Source: Thomasclavelia saccharogumia DSM 17460
GTDB taxonomy: Bacteria; Bacillota_I; Bacilli_A; Erysipelotrichales; Coprobacillaceae
Reading direction: 5' to 3'
NCBI RefSeq assembly: GCF_000686665.1
Contig: NZ_JMLH01000026.1
Coordinates: forward strand, 1 to 40,072
DNA length: 40,072 bases
The notes under the pieces were generated by a model. It worked only from the letters and a program-made list of their open reading frames with translations, was not told the origin of the DNA and did not search any database. The position numbers were made by a program, and so were the translations under genes. Position 1 is the stretch's first letter; the number at the start of each line of letters is the position of its first letter. Below are positions 32,212-40,072 of this stretch, piece by piece.

Positions 32212-33012
32212 ATGATTATTGATGATATTGTTGAAAGAACTAAAGAAAGAGTAGCTGAAAATAAAAAAAGAAATTCGATTGATAAATTAGCAAAATTGGC
32301 TTTTGATCAACCAATTAACAAAGATTATCCTTTTGAAAAAGCTTTACGTAAACCAGGAATGTCATATATTATGGAAGTAAAAAAAGCTTCACCTTCAAAA
32401 GGGGTAATTACCCAAAATTTTGATTATAAAACAATTGCTAAAGAATATGAAGATATTGGAGCAGCCGCTATTTCTGTTTTGACAGAACCAGACTTTTTTA
32501 AAGGGGATGATGATTTCTTAGCAGAAATTGCAAAAATTGTTAAAATACCAGTGTTGAGAAAAGATTTTGTAGTAGATGAATATATGATCTATGAAGCTAA
32601 ATTATTAGGTGCTGATGCAGTGTTGTTGATATGCAGTGTTTTAGATGAAATAACTTTGATGCGTTGTTTAAATTTAGCTGAGCGTTTAGGGATGAGTGCT
32701 TTAGTCGAGGCGCATAGTTCAATGCAGGTAAAAAAAGCTTTACGAGTAGGCGCAAAAATTATTGGAGTCAATAATCGTGATTTAAGAAATTTTGAAGTAG
32801 ATATGAAAAATAGTATTGAATTACGTTCGATGGTACCTGATGATATTGTTTTTGTTTCTGAAAGCGGCATTAAAACATATGATGATATCAAAATTTTAGA
32901 GGAAAACAAAGTTGATGCGGTTTTAGTTGGTGAAATATTGATGCGTAGTCATGATAAACGAAAAACTTTTGAAATTTTACAGGGGTTAAGAAAACCAGAT
33001 CATGAAAATTAA
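32212..33012 (+). CDS. trpC: Indole-3-glycerol phosphate synthase
   Basis: TrpC closes the indole ring from carboxyphenylamino-deoxyribulose phosphate. The 266-residue TIM barrel has the signature YIMEVKKASPSKGVI, then LTEPDFFKGDDDFL, VLRKDFVVDEYMIYEAKLLG, GVNNRDLRNFEVD and SESGIKTYDDIK. ATG 32212 is chosen over 32206 because GGGG lies 8 bp before it. It overlaps trpF by 11 bp. A longer frame from 32167 overlaps trpD and lacks a ribosome site. Confidence 0.95.
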   Translation: MIIDDIVERTKERVAENKKRNSIDKLAKLAFDQPINKDYPFEKALRKPGMSYIMEVKKASPSKGVITQNFDYKTIAKEYEDIGAAAISVLTEPDFFKGDDDFLAEIAKIVKIPVLRKDFVVDEYMIYEAKLLGADAVLLICSVLDEITLMRCLNLAERLGMSALVEAHSSMQVKKALRVGAKIIGVNNRDLRNFEVDMKNSIELRSMVPDDIVFVSESGIKTYDDIKILEENKVDAVLVGEILMRSHDKRKTFEILQGLRKPDHEN

Positions 33013-33598
33013 GATTTGTGGTTTGTTTAGAAGTGATGATATTGATTATGTAAATGAAGCCAAACCTGATTATGCTGGATTTGTTTTTGCCCAAAGTAAG
33101 CGTCAAGTAAATTTTGATCAGGCCAAACAATTAAAAGCAAAGTTAGATAAACAAATAAAAGCAGTAGGCGTTTTTGTTGATAGTCCAATTGCAGATATCG
33201 TCAATTTAGTGAATCAAGAAGTAATTGAGGTGGTTCAGCTTCATGGCAGTGAGGATAACATTTATCTACAACAATTAAAGCAATTTATTGATGTTCCCAT
33301 CATCAAAGCAATCAAAGTAGATCACGCTAGTGATTTAGATGATCTAAATTACGATGTTGATTATTATTTATTAGATAATAAAATTAGCGGCAGTGGTGAA
33401 AGTTTTGACTGGTCGTTGATCAAACAATTGGATAAACCATTTTTTCTCGCTGGTGGAATTGATTTAACTAATTTAAATGATGCTTTGAAAATAAAATGTT
33501 TTAGTTTAGATGTCAGTAGTGGAGTTGAAACTAAGGGAATTAAAGATCGTAACAAAATTAATGAAATAGTAAGGAGAGTTAGAAATGGCGACAGGTAG
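33002..33598 (+). CDS. trpF: Phosphoribosylanthranilate isomerase
   Basis: TrpF isomerises phosphoribosylanthranilate before the TrpC step. The 198-residue TIM barrel begins [20 protein letters not shown] with the catalytic Cys of ICGL, has [15 protein letters not shown], a catalytic Asp in [15 protein letters not shown] and the phosphate-binding end [14 protein letters not shown]. Standard length. It sits between trpC and trpB with overlaps at both ends. The usual Lys-Ile-Cys-Gly-Leu is intact, so it should be active. Confidence 0.94.
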   Translation: MKIKICGLFRSDDIDYVNEAKPDYAGFVFAQSKRQVNFDQAKQLKAKLDKQIKAVGVFVDSPIADIVNLVNQEVIEVVQLHGSEDNIYLQQLKQFIDVPIIKAIKVDHASDLDDLNYDVDYYLLDNKISGSGESFDWSLIKQLDKPFFLAGGIDLTNLNDALKIKCFSLDVSSGVETKGIKDRNKINEIVRRVRNGDR

Positions 33599-34769
33599 AT
33601 ATGGAATACATGGGGGTCAATATATTCCAGAAACATTGATGAATGAGATCCATCATGTAGAAAAAGCATATGAGTTTTATAAAAATGATCCAGAATTTAA
33701 TCAGGAATTAGATAAATTATTAAAAGAATACGCTGGCAGACCATCACTTTTATATTATGCAAAAAAAATGACAGAAGATTTAGGTGGAGCTAAAGTATAT
33801 TTAAAACGTGAAGATCTAAATCATACTGGATCTCATAAAATTAATAATGTATTAGGTCAAGTGTTGATGGCTAAAAAAATGGGGAAAACGCGCGTAATTG
33901 CTGAAACTGGAGCAGGACAGCATGGGGTAGCAACAGCAACTGCAGCAGCTCTTTTAGGGCTTGAATGTGAAATCTTTATGGGGAAAGAAGACACTGATCG
34001 GCAAGCTTTAAATGTTTATCGAATGGAACTTTTAGGAGCTAAAGTTCATAGTGTGACTAGTGGAACGATGACTTTAAAAGATGCTGTTAATGAGACGATG
34101 CGTGAATGGACAAAACGGGTCGATGATACTTTATATGTTTTGGGTTCTGTTATGGGACCACATCCTTTTCCCATGATCGTTAGAGATTTTCAAAGTGTTA
34201 TCTCTAAAGAAGCAAGAGACCAGATCTTAGAATATGAAGGAAAATTACCAACGGCAGTCATGGCTTGTGTTGGTGGCGGTAGCAATGCAATGGGAATGTT
34301 CTATAATTTTATTAACGATTCTTCAGTTCAATTGATTGGTTGTGAAGCAGCTGGTAAGGGGGTTGATACAGCTTTAACAGCAGCAACGATCAATACCGGA
34401 ACATTGGGTGTATTTCATGGGATGAAATCATATTTTTGTCAAGATGAATATGGTCAAATAGCACCTGTTTATTCGATTTCAGCTGGTTTGGATTATCCCG
34501 GAATTGGACCGGAACATGCGCATTTACATGATATTGGTAGAGCAAAATATGTACCCGTAACTGATGATGAAGCAGTAGCTGCTTTTGAATACTTAGCGAG
34601 AATGGAGGGAATCATTTGTGCAATCGAAAGTGCTCATGCTGTAGCTCATGCTCGTAAGATCGTTCCCACAATGAAAAAAGATGATATTGTTATTATTTGT
34701 TTATCAGGACGTGGCGATAAAGATGTCGCAGCTATTGCAAGATATCAGGGGGTGAATATTCATGATTAG
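33585..34769 (+). CDS. trpB: Tryptophan synthase beta subunit
   Basis: TrpB joins indole and serine to form tryptophan with PLP. The 394 residues have the PLP lysine Lys85 in [15 protein letters not shown], the cofactor phosphate loop [10 protein letters not shown] and [15 protein letters not shown]. It is the TrpB1 class that pairs with TrpA, fitting the next gene. GTAAGGAGAGTTAGAA precedes the ATG. It overlaps trpF by 14 bp and trpA by 8 bp. Confidence 0.96.
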   Translation: MATGRYGIHGGQYIPETLMNEIHHVEKAYEFYKNDPEFNQELDKLLKEYAGRPSLLYYAKKMTEDLGGAKVYLKREDLNHTGSHKINNVLGQVLMAKKMGKTRVIAETGAGQHGVATATAAALLGLECEIFMGKEDTDRQALNVYRMELLGAKVHSVTSGTMTLKDAVNETMREWTKRVDDTLYVLGSVMGPHPFPMIVRDFQSVISKEARDQILEYEGKLPTAVMACVGGGSNAMGMFYNFINDSSVQLIGCEAAGKGVDTALTAATINTGTLGVFHGMKSYFCQDEYGQIAPVYSISAGLDYPGIGPEHAHLHDIGRAKYVPVTDDEAVAAFEYLARMEGIICAIESAHAVAHARKIVPTMKKDDIVIICLSGRGDKDVAAIARYQGVNIHD

Positions 34770-35529
34770 AATTAATGAAGTTTTTAAAGATAAAAAAGCC
34801 TTTATTGGTTTTTTAACAGCTGGGGATCCCTGTCTGGAAAAAACGATCGAATATATTTTAGAAATGGAAAAAGCAGGGGCCTCTTTAATTGAAATTGGTA
34901 TTCCTTTTAGTGATCCAATTGCTGAAGGACCAGTTATCCAGGAAGCTAATATTCGAGCATTAACAAATAACATGACAACTGATAAAGTATTTGAAATTGT
35001 TAAAGAAATCAGAAAAGTTTCCAACATACCATTATGTTTAATGACCTATTTAAACCCTGTATTTCATTATGGTTATGATAACTTCTTTAAAAAATGCCAG
35101 GAAGTAGGTATCGATGGAATAATTATTCCTGACTGTCCTTTTGAAGAAAGCAAAGAAGTTAGTGATATTTGTTATCAATATGATGTTGATTTAATTTCGA
35201 TGATTGCACCAACATCTAAAGAAAGAACATTAGAGATTGCAAAACAGGCAAGAGGCTTTATTTATCTTGTTTCTTCAATGGGAGTAACAGGTATGCGTAG
35301 TAAGATCGTTACAGATATTGAAGGAATTGTAGAATTAATTAAATCCGTTACTGATACGCCTGTAGCAGTTGGGTTTGGAATTAATAATCAAGAACAGGTA
35401 AAGCATTTTGCATCGATCGCTGATGGTGTAATCGTTGGTAGTGCGATAGTTAATATCATCAAGGAAAATGGGGCTGATGCTAATAAACCATTGTATGATT
35501 ATGTAAAATCATTGACTGATGTTATGTAA
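34762..35529 (+). CDS. trpA: Tryptophan synthase alpha subunit
   Basis: TrpA splits indole-glycerol phosphate and channels indole to TrpB. The 255-residue barrel has the catalytic Glu and Asp in [20 protein letters not shown], then [14 protein letters not shown], the phosphate-binding [13 protein letters not shown] and [12 protein letters not shown]. Last gene of the operon. A terminator follows. The N-terminus is short, beginning [20 protein letters not shown], which is normal. Confidence 0.95.
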   Translation: MIRINEVFKDKKAFIGFLTAGDPCLEKTIEYILEMEKAGASLIEIGIPFSDPIAEGPVIQEANIRALTNNMTTDKVFEIVKEIRKVSNIPLCLMTYLNPVFHYGYDNFFKKCQEVGIDGIIIPDCPFEESKEVSDICYQYDVDLISMIAPTSKERTLEIAKQARGFIYLVSSMGVTGMRSKIVTDIEGIVELIKSVTDTPVAVGFGINNQEQVKHFASIADGVIVGSAIVNIIKENGADANKPLYDYVKSLTDVM

Positions 35530-35542
35530 AATATATGTAGAT

Positions 35543-35576
35543 GACTAGATGTCGTTAGACTTCTAGTCTTTTTTTG
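35543..35576 (+). terminator. Terminator of the trp operon
   Basis: GACTAGA-T-GTC pairs with GAC-T-TCTAGTC around GTTA and is followed by seven Ts. Confidence 0.85.
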
Positions 35577-35674
35577 ATTTTTTATAACAGTAAAAAATCA
35601 AGTGACAAATTTCATAGAGAATAATAGCTAAAATAAAGATATGTTATTATATGCATTTGAAAAGGGGCGTTATA

Positions 35675-36214
35675 ATGAAGAAAATTATAAATTTATTTAT
35701 TAGTTTAATGATCTTGACGGCGTGCAGGACCATAGATCCTGCACCACCAGCAGCTATAAAACAGATAAAACAAACTAATATTTTTTTAGAAAAAATAAAT
35801 GAAAATAAACAAATATTAGTACTATATTATGATCCTTATGATTTACTTGATGAAATAAATGCAATGATTCAAAAAAAGCTGCTTGTTGATTTATATGAAA
35901 TAGGAGTCAATGATTCATTATCATTAGAAAAATATGATTTGATTTTAATTGGAAGTGTAATTCAAAATAATCAAGTTTCGATAGAATTAAAAAACTTTTT
36001 AAGTGAATATGATTTTAATGGTAAAGATGTATCATTTTATTGGTTTGAGGATGATGATTATGAAGAATATGAAAAAAACATTTGTGAATATGTAAAAAAT
36101 GCCAATATATTATCCAGCTTTGTTTTAAATAATAACGAAGTTTCAAAGCCAGAATTAGTTGATCCTTTACTAGATGGCTGGTTAACTTCTGTTTATACTC
36201 CAGTCAATCAATGA
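35675..36214 (+). CDS. Lipoprotein with a flavodoxin-like fold
   Basis: The 179-residue protein has a short signal peptide with a lipobox ILTAC (lipid-attached Cys at residue 17), so it is anchored on the outer membrane face. The mature part has ILVLYYDPYDL, then YDLILIGSVIQNNQVSIELK and LSEYDFNGKDVSFYWFEDDD, the alternating strand-helix pattern of flavodoxins (YDLI-x-G-S-x-I / FLSEYD-x-x-GK). The usual flavin phosphate loop (T/S-x-T-G-x-T) is missing and an acidic stretch appears instead, so FMN binding is uncertain. It is transcribed alone. The ATG at 35675 follows AAAAGGGGCG. No family name known to me. Confidence 0.7.
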   Translation: MKKIINLFISLMILTACRTIDPAPPAAIKQIKQTNIFLEKINENKQILVLYYDPYDLLDEINAMIQKKLLVDLYEIGVNDSLSLEKYDLILIGSVIQNNQVSIELKNFLSEYDFNGKDVSFYWFEDDDYEEYEKNICEYVKNANILSSFVLNNNEVSKPELVDPLLDGWLTSVYTPVNQ

Positions 36215-36223
36215 TTTTAATAT

Positions 36224-36253
36224 TTGATACATAATCGATAAATGTGGTATTAT
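36224..36253 (+). promoter_or_regulatory. Promoter of the DNA glycosylase gene
   Basis: TTGATA (36224-36229), 18 bp, TATTAT (36248-36253), then a GGGGGG-rich ribosome site before the ATG at 36286. Confidence 0.5.
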
Positions 36254-36285
36254 GACAGTATAAAATAATTGATTTGGGGGGCATT

Positions 36286-36783
36286 ATGAAAGAATATCAT
36301 TTAATTGAACCAGTATATAATAAAGAATCACAAATATTGATTTTAGGATCATTTCCATCAGTAAAATCAAGAGAGGGTAATTTTTTTTATCATCATCCTC
36401 AAAATCGTTTTTGGAAAATTTTAGCTAATATCTATGATCATGAGCCATTAGAAACAATATCTCAAAAAAAACAATTTTTATTAGAAAATCATCTTGCCCT
36501 ATGGGATGTAATTGCTAGTTGTGAAATAAATGGTTCTAGCGACAGTAGTATTAAAAATGTAACGGTTAATGATTTAGAAAAGATCATTAACCAAAGCACA
36601 ATAACTCATATTTATACAAACGGTAATTTAGCAGATAAGTTATATCATCGATATTTTGATGATATAATTGATTTGCCGGTGATTAAACTACCATCATCTT
36701 CACCAGCTAATGCCTGTTATTCGTTAGAAAAATTAATTGATCATTGGCAGATCATTAGAAATGTTGAGCAGAAGATAAAATAA
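36286..36783 (+). CDS. DNA-deoxyinosine glycosylase (uracil-DNA glycosylase superfamily)
   Basis: The 165-residue enzyme is of the hypoxanthine-DNA glycosylase type, which removes deaminated bases (hypoxanthine, possibly uracil) in base excision repair. The opening ILILGSFPSVKSREGNFFYH corresponds to the uracil-glycosylase active-site loop, with HHPQNRFWKIL next and LPSSSPANACYSLEKL near the end matching the SSP-A/N DNA-binding motif. Bases GGGGGGC before the ATG are the ribosome site. It stands alone between the lipoprotein and the MATE exporter. Confidence 0.87.
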   Translation: MKEYHLIEPVYNKESQILILGSFPSVKSREGNFFYHHPQNRFWKILANIYDHEPLETISQKKQFLLENHLALWDVIASCEINGSSDSSIKNVTVNDLEKIINQSTITHIYTNGNLADKLYHRYFDDIIDLPVIKLPSSSPANACYSLEKLIDHWQIIRNVEQKIK

Positions 36784-36875
36784 TATTATAAATAGAAACA
36801 AATGATCTTAGATAATATATATTTAATAATAGTCAAAGCAAAATTAGTAGAGTTTAAAATGATTGGAGTAATAAT

Positions 36876-38198
36876 ATGGAAACTGATCTTACAAAGGGAA
36901 ATATAACAAAATCATTACTATTATTTTCATTACCGATGATTTTGGGGAATCTACTGCAACAGTTATATAATGTGGCAGATACTTTTATTGTTGGTAAATA
37001 TATCGGTTCTGATGCTTTAGCGGCAGTAGGATCTTCATTTACAATAATGACGTTTTTGACTTCGATTATTTTAGGTTTATGTATGGGAAGCGGTATTTTA
37101 TTTTCGATGTTATATGGAGCTAAACAGACAGATAAAATGAAAATATCTTTTTTTGTTTCTTTTATAGCTGTGGGAATTATTACTATATTATTAGAAGGAA
37201 TCTGTATATTTGCAATTCATCCTATTTTAACTTTTATGAACATTCCTAAAGATATTTATCAAATAACATATGATTATTTAATTATTATATTTATTGGACT
37301 TATATTTACATTTATTTATAATTATTTTGCTTCATTACTAAGAGCATTAGGAAATTCTAAAATACCACTATTATTTCTAGGAATTGCTTCAATTATTAAT
37401 ATTGTTTTAGATATCTTTTTTATTGTAAATGTTAATATGAAAGTATCAGGTGCAGCTCTAGCAACATTACTTGCCCAAATTTTTAGTGCTTTAGGTATTA
37501 TGTTATATGTCTTGGTTTTTAAAAAGGAACTTATCCCTCAAAAACAACATTGTCATTTTGATTATGAAATCTTTAAAAAGATAAAAGATTATTCATTGTT
37601 GACATGTATCCAGCAATCAGTAATGAATTTTGGTATTTTAATGATTCAAGGATTAGTAAATAGTTTTGGAATAATAACGATGTCTGCTTTTGCAGCAGCT
37701 GTTAAAATTGATTCATTTGCTTATATGCCAGTTCAGGATTTTGGTAATGCATTTTCAACATATATTGCTCAAAATAAAGGTGCCAATTTACAAGATAGAA
37801 TAAAAAAAGGCTTAAAAGCAGCAATTAAAGCAGCAGTAATCTTTTGTTTAATTATTTCTTTTTTAGTTTTTATTTTTGCAGATAATTTAATGATGATATT
37901 TATCGATGGATCTAAAGTAGAAATAATTAGGGAGGGAGTTGCATATCTTAGAATAGAAGGTGCTTGTTATTTAGGAATTGGTTGTTTATTTTTATTATAT
38001 GGATATTATCGCGGTATCGGTAAACCGGGGATATCTGTTGTATTGACGGTAGTATCTTTAGGTACTAGGGTTTTACTTGCGTACTTATTAGCACCGGTAT
38101 TTGGGACACAGGCAATTTGGTGGTCGATACCAATTGGCTGGTTTTTAGCTGATATGATAGGAATAATATGTGGTATTAAAAAAGAAAAATGGTTATAA
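36876..38198 (+). CDS. MATE-family multidrug efflux protein
   Basis: The 440-residue membrane protein has twelve predicted helices in two six-helix halves. The start LLFSLPMILGNLLQQLYNVA and DTFIVGKYIGSDALAAVG are signature sequences, as is the inner GAALATLLAQIFSALGIML and the late AIWWSIPIGWFLADMIG. Such proteins export cationic drugs or metabolites using a Na+ or H+ gradient. The second half mirrors the first (SVMNFGILMIQGLVNSFG). A terminator follows. The substrate cannot be inferred. Confidence 0.92.
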   Translation: METDLTKGNITKSLLLFSLPMILGNLLQQLYNVADTFIVGKYIGSDALAAVGSSFTIMTFLTSIILGLCMGSGILFSMLYGAKQTDKMKISFFVSFIAVGIITILLEGICIFAIHPILTFMNIPKDIYQITYDYLIIIFIGLIFTFIYNYFASLLRALGNSKIPLLFLGIASIINIVLDIFFIVNVNMKVSGAALATLLAQIFSALGIMLYVLVFKKELIPQKQHCHFDYEIFKKIKDYSLLTCIQQSVMNFGILMIQGLVNSFGIITMSAFAAAVKIDSFAYMPVQDFGNAFSTYIAQNKGANLQDRIKKGLKAAIKAAVIFCLIISFLVFIFADNLMMIFIDGSKVEIIREGVAYLRIEGACYLGIGCLFLLYGYYRGIGKPGISVVLTVVSLGTRVLLAYLLAPVFGTQAIWWSIPIGWFLADMIGIICGIKKEKWL

Positions 38199-38202
38199 AA
38201 AT

Positions 38203-38242
38203 ATCGAGAAAAGGATTACTTATTTTCTCGATGTTTTATTTT
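38203..38242 (+). terminator. Terminator of the MATE gene
   Basis: ATCGAGAAAA (38203-38212) pairs exactly with TTTTCTCGAT (38223-38232), followed by GTTTTATTTTATG. Confidence 0.8.
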
Positions 38243-38295
38243 ATGATGATTTTAATAATCAAATATATAAAATGATATTATAAATAATGTATATG

Positions 38296-38324
38296 TTGAC
38301 TCATGAATGATTAGTGATTATAAT
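38296..38324 (+). promoter_or_regulatory. Sigma-A promoter without an obvious gene
   Basis: TTGACT (38296-38301), 17 bp, TATAAT (38319-38324). It faces the small membrane protein genes at 38590 and 39131, about 260 bp away. Confidence 0.65.
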
Positions 38325-38589
38325 ATAAATGTAGAGATAATAAAAAGAAATAAAAGCAATTCAACAATTAATTTGATAGGTTAGGAGGGAAGATTTTTAT
38401 ATCACGATTGTTAGTTTTGTTTGAAATATTTTTAAGATGAATATTTTATTGAAATTTAAAGAAAGTATTTGTAAGAGATAAAATATTTTATGGAATAAAG
38501 AAAGATTATAAATAATTAAGTATTGGATTATTTCTTGATACTTTTATAATAGTTTTAAAGTAAAATATAATTTTAGGAGAAATTTAAAT
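38325..38589 (+). other. Leader or decayed gene between promoter and small membrane genes
   Basis: A strong ribosome-like site (TTAGGAGGGAAG, 38381-38392) is followed by ATT and a 15-codon frame FISRLLVLFEIFLR ending in TGA. The same frame continues with KVFVRDKIFYGIKKDYK after a second stop. This may be a dead small gene or simply leader RNA. Nothing else is seen. Confidence 0.35.
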
Positions 38590-39051
38590 GTGAAAAAAAT
38601 TAAATGGATAATTTTATTTGTGGCTGGTGTATGTGTTTTAGTAGTGGGGTTCTTTTTTACAAACTCATATGATTTTGTATTAAAAAATCATTCTATCCAA
38701 GAATTGATTAATGAATCTTTTGCAACATCATTAGATGAAAACGCATCTGTTATTTATGAAGTAGATACCATAAAAGGTTTTGATCGAGATGGTGAAAGAT
38801 ATTTAATATTGGATTATAGTAGTAGTGATATTGGAGATATTGAAGAAAATTTTGTTAAAGAGAGCGATTCTTCATTTGAAAATGAAGTAAGTAAAATTTT
38901 GCATGAGATTGATATTGATAATAAATATTTACCCTTATTTACAGATGATTACTATTCAAAAGAAATAGATTATTCAAATAGAGATGATAAGCTTTATTTA
39001 ATTTATTTTCCAGAAAAGAAACAATTATATGCTTTAGCTTATTATATATAA
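38590..39051 (+). CDS. Membrane-anchored protein of unknown function
   Basis: The 153-residue product has one N-terminal membrane helix (WIILFVAGVCVLVVGFFFTN) and a hydrophilic, acidic domain of about 125 residues that should lie outside the cell. No Cys lipobox and no known motif. The start is GTG 38590, with TAGGAGAAATTTAAAT upstream. The in-frame start context overlaps an out-of-frame ATG followed by TGA. It looks like a small extracytoplasmic protein related to its neighbour only by position. Confidence 0.65.
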   Translation: MKKIKWIILFVAGVCVLVVGFFFTNSYDFVLKNHSIQELINESFATSLDENASVIYEVDTIKGFDRDGERYLILDYSSSDIGDIEENFVKESDSSFENEVSKILHEIDIDNKYLPLFTDDYYSKEIDYSNRDDKLYLIYFPEKKQLYALAYYI

Positions 39052-39130
39052 TTTAAAGTGATGAAAAGTTGATACTCAAAGCCAGAATAATAATATTGTA
39101 ATCTTGAATTATAGAGAGGACGAGAATTAT

Positions 39131-39310
39131 ATGTTGAAATATATAGCAGCAGTATTTATAACTATAATCGGTTTTTTATCATTGTTTGCAATATTGATGA
39201 TTCCTTTTATGAATTATACAGGAGAGCTGTTTTGGATATTATGTAGTGCTTTAACACTATCTATTCAAATGTCGATAATAGCAGTATATTTTAATAATAA
39301 GAGAGAATAA
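39131..39310 (+). CDS. Small two-helix membrane protein
   Basis: The 59 residues form two membrane helices (YIAAVFITIIGFLSLFAILM and LFWILCSALTLSIQMSIIAV) with short ends. The ATG at 39131 is preferred, with GAGAGGAC about 10 nt before it. An upstream TTG at 39104 is possible but adds only charged residues. Unknown function. It lies 79 bp after the preceding gene and may be cotranscribed with it. Confidence 0.55.
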   Translation: MLKYIAAVFITIIGFLSLFAILMIPFMNYTGELFWILCSALTLSIQMSIIAVYFNNKRE

Positions 39311-39353
39311 ATTGTATTTGATATTAAAACGTTTATGACAGTTATATAAAATC

Positions 39354-39386
39354 AAAAAGCCAGGTATAAATTAGCACCTGGTTTTG
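39354..39386. terminator. Terminator after the small membrane genes
   Basis: CCAGGT (39360-39365) and ACCTGG (39376-39381) pair across a 10-base loop, with AAAA before and TTTT after, so it could act in both directions. Confidence 0.55.
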
Positions 39387-39575
39387 ATAAAATATTACAT
39401 ATGCTAATAAAAAATATCTTTCAATTTGAAAAGGGTATAACATCGCTTTTTTATAGTATGAATTAAAAGTTGATATAATTTGCTTAATGTTTCTAATAGA
39501 ATATACGATCATAGTTTGCAGCAACGACGAGTAAATTTTTTCTGGCTAAAAAGTATGATAAAATATAGATGACAG
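39387..39575. other. AT-rich spacer before an insertion sequence
   Basis: No gene is visible. A TATGATAAAAT (39553-39563) could be a -10 for the transposase. The left inverted repeat of the element must lie here, but its partner is outside the window, so it cannot be placed. Confidence 0.4.
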
Positions 39576-39608
39576 GGAGAGTATGGGATCATGCTCTCTT
39601 TATTTTTT
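39576..39608 (+). terminator. Hairpin with T-run ahead of the transposase
   Basis: GAGAGTAT and ATGCTCTC pair (one G-T) around GGGATC and are followed by TTTATTTTTTC. It lies 31 bp before the transposase start and would block read-through transcription into the element. Confidence 0.6.
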
Positions 39609-39638
39609 CTAATAAAATCAAAAAAAGGATGAAGGGCT

Positions 39639-40072
39639 ATGAAAAAAACAAGAAAAGAAAAAAGAATTTCAGAAAGCAGTTTTGGAAGTTTTAAAGAACT
39701 TATCAAAATCATCAGACATTATTTTCCTGATTTCAATAAGCAGTTATCACTGATTGATGATCCAAGACATCAAAGTTATATCACCTATAAGCAGGAAGAA
39801 ATACTATTTACGAGAATCATAAGCTACTGTTGTCAGTTGAAAAGCATGAAGGAAATCAATAGAGAACTTAACAATGATAATGTCATCAAATCATTCAAAC
39901 TTCTTTTTAGAAAAGAATTAGAAGAAATACCACATGGAGATACGATAAACAGTTATCTCAAAGAAGTAGCGATCAATCAGCTAAGAAATATCCTGTATGA
40001 AATGGTCAGACATCTCATGAATAAAAAGTTTTTTGACGGATTCAAAATAAATAACGAATATTATCATGTCAT
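39639..40072 (+). mobile_element. Insertion sequence: DDE-type transposase, N-terminal part (cut by window edge)
   Basis: About 144 residues are present. The features ELIKIIRHYFPDFNKQLSLI, DDPRHQSYITYKQEEILFTR, then SYCCQLKSMKEINRELNNDN, EIPHGDTINSYLKEV and the start of the catalytic core (FDGFKINNEYYHV) fit the IS-type transposase family whose first Asp comes in the next residues. The ATG follows GGATGAAGGGCT. The catalytic DDE residues are outside the window, so whether the element is intact is unknown. Codon use is slightly richer in G+C than in the flanking genes. Confidence 0.8.

Noticed and set aside
39509-39712. 67-residue minus-strand frame near the right edge
   Set aside because: Overlaps the guard hairpin and the transposase start on the opposite strand; no supporting signals.
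1-40072. CRISPR array, prophage, rRNA or tRNA
   Set aside because: No regularly spaced repeats, phage structural genes, rRNA stretches or tRNA cloverleaf signatures were found by reading; short tRNAs could still be missed by eye.

Overview
The window is about 40 kb of AT-rich chromosome from a spore-forming, low-GC Firmicute. The sporulation sigma-F operon, a tRNA-Trp T-box, a streptococcal-type MET-box, consensus sigma-A promoters, strong Shine-Dalgarno sites and frequent TTG/GTG starts all fit Firmicutes. The gene style is most like gut Erysipelotrichia (Thomasclavelia / Clostridium ramosum group); that assignment is inference from style, not from a search.

Layout. 1-2.9 kb: end of an unknown gene, pyrimidine-nucleoside phosphorylase, a Cof-type HAD phosphatase and a small XRE regulator that seems to start at ATT. 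3.1-6.6 kb: sporulation block, with a DacF-type carboxypeptidase on the minus strand divergent from spoIIAA-spoIIAB-sigF, a Spo0A box between them, then signal peptidase I. 6.6-8.5 kb: two translationally coupled genes decayed into pseudogenes. 8.7-16.6 kb: a PEP-carboxykinase/HPr-kinase-fold protein, a cell-wall polysaccharide deacetylase, an AI-2E family transporter, a tocopherol-cyclase-like protein, a GNAT, and an SDR plus dicarboxylate/amino-acid symporter pair behind a perfect consensus promoter. 16.6-20.9 kb: metE under a MET-box, a LysR regulator, an AraC fragment and a PHP phosphatase.

21-28.7 kb is an accessory redox/stress region: a small membrane protein under a CcpA cre site, GNAT, a frameshifted HxlR regulator divergent from a flavin reductase with a promoter-operator palindrome, a cupin/HxlR divergent pair, and an Rrf2 regulator followed by a four-gene operon (tandem SnoaL-like protein, flavin/ferredoxin fusion, zinc macrodomain, class-M sirtuin SirTM). 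Three identical-geometry palindromes (TGTAA-N9-TTACA) lie on the Rrf2 promoter and on the operon promoter. This points to an Rrf2-controlled protein ADP-ribosylation/de-ADP-ribosylation module that lacks the usual GcvH-L and lipoate-ligase partners. It is the best candidate for something new here.

28.8-35.6 kb is a complete trpEGDCFBA operon with overlapping genes, led by a Trp T-box riboswitch. 35.7-39.3 kb carries a flavodoxin-like lipoprotein, a hypoxanthine/uracil-DNA glycosylase, a MATE exporter and two small membrane proteins. The right edge cuts into an insertion-sequence transposase. No rRNA, tRNA or CRISPR array was seen.
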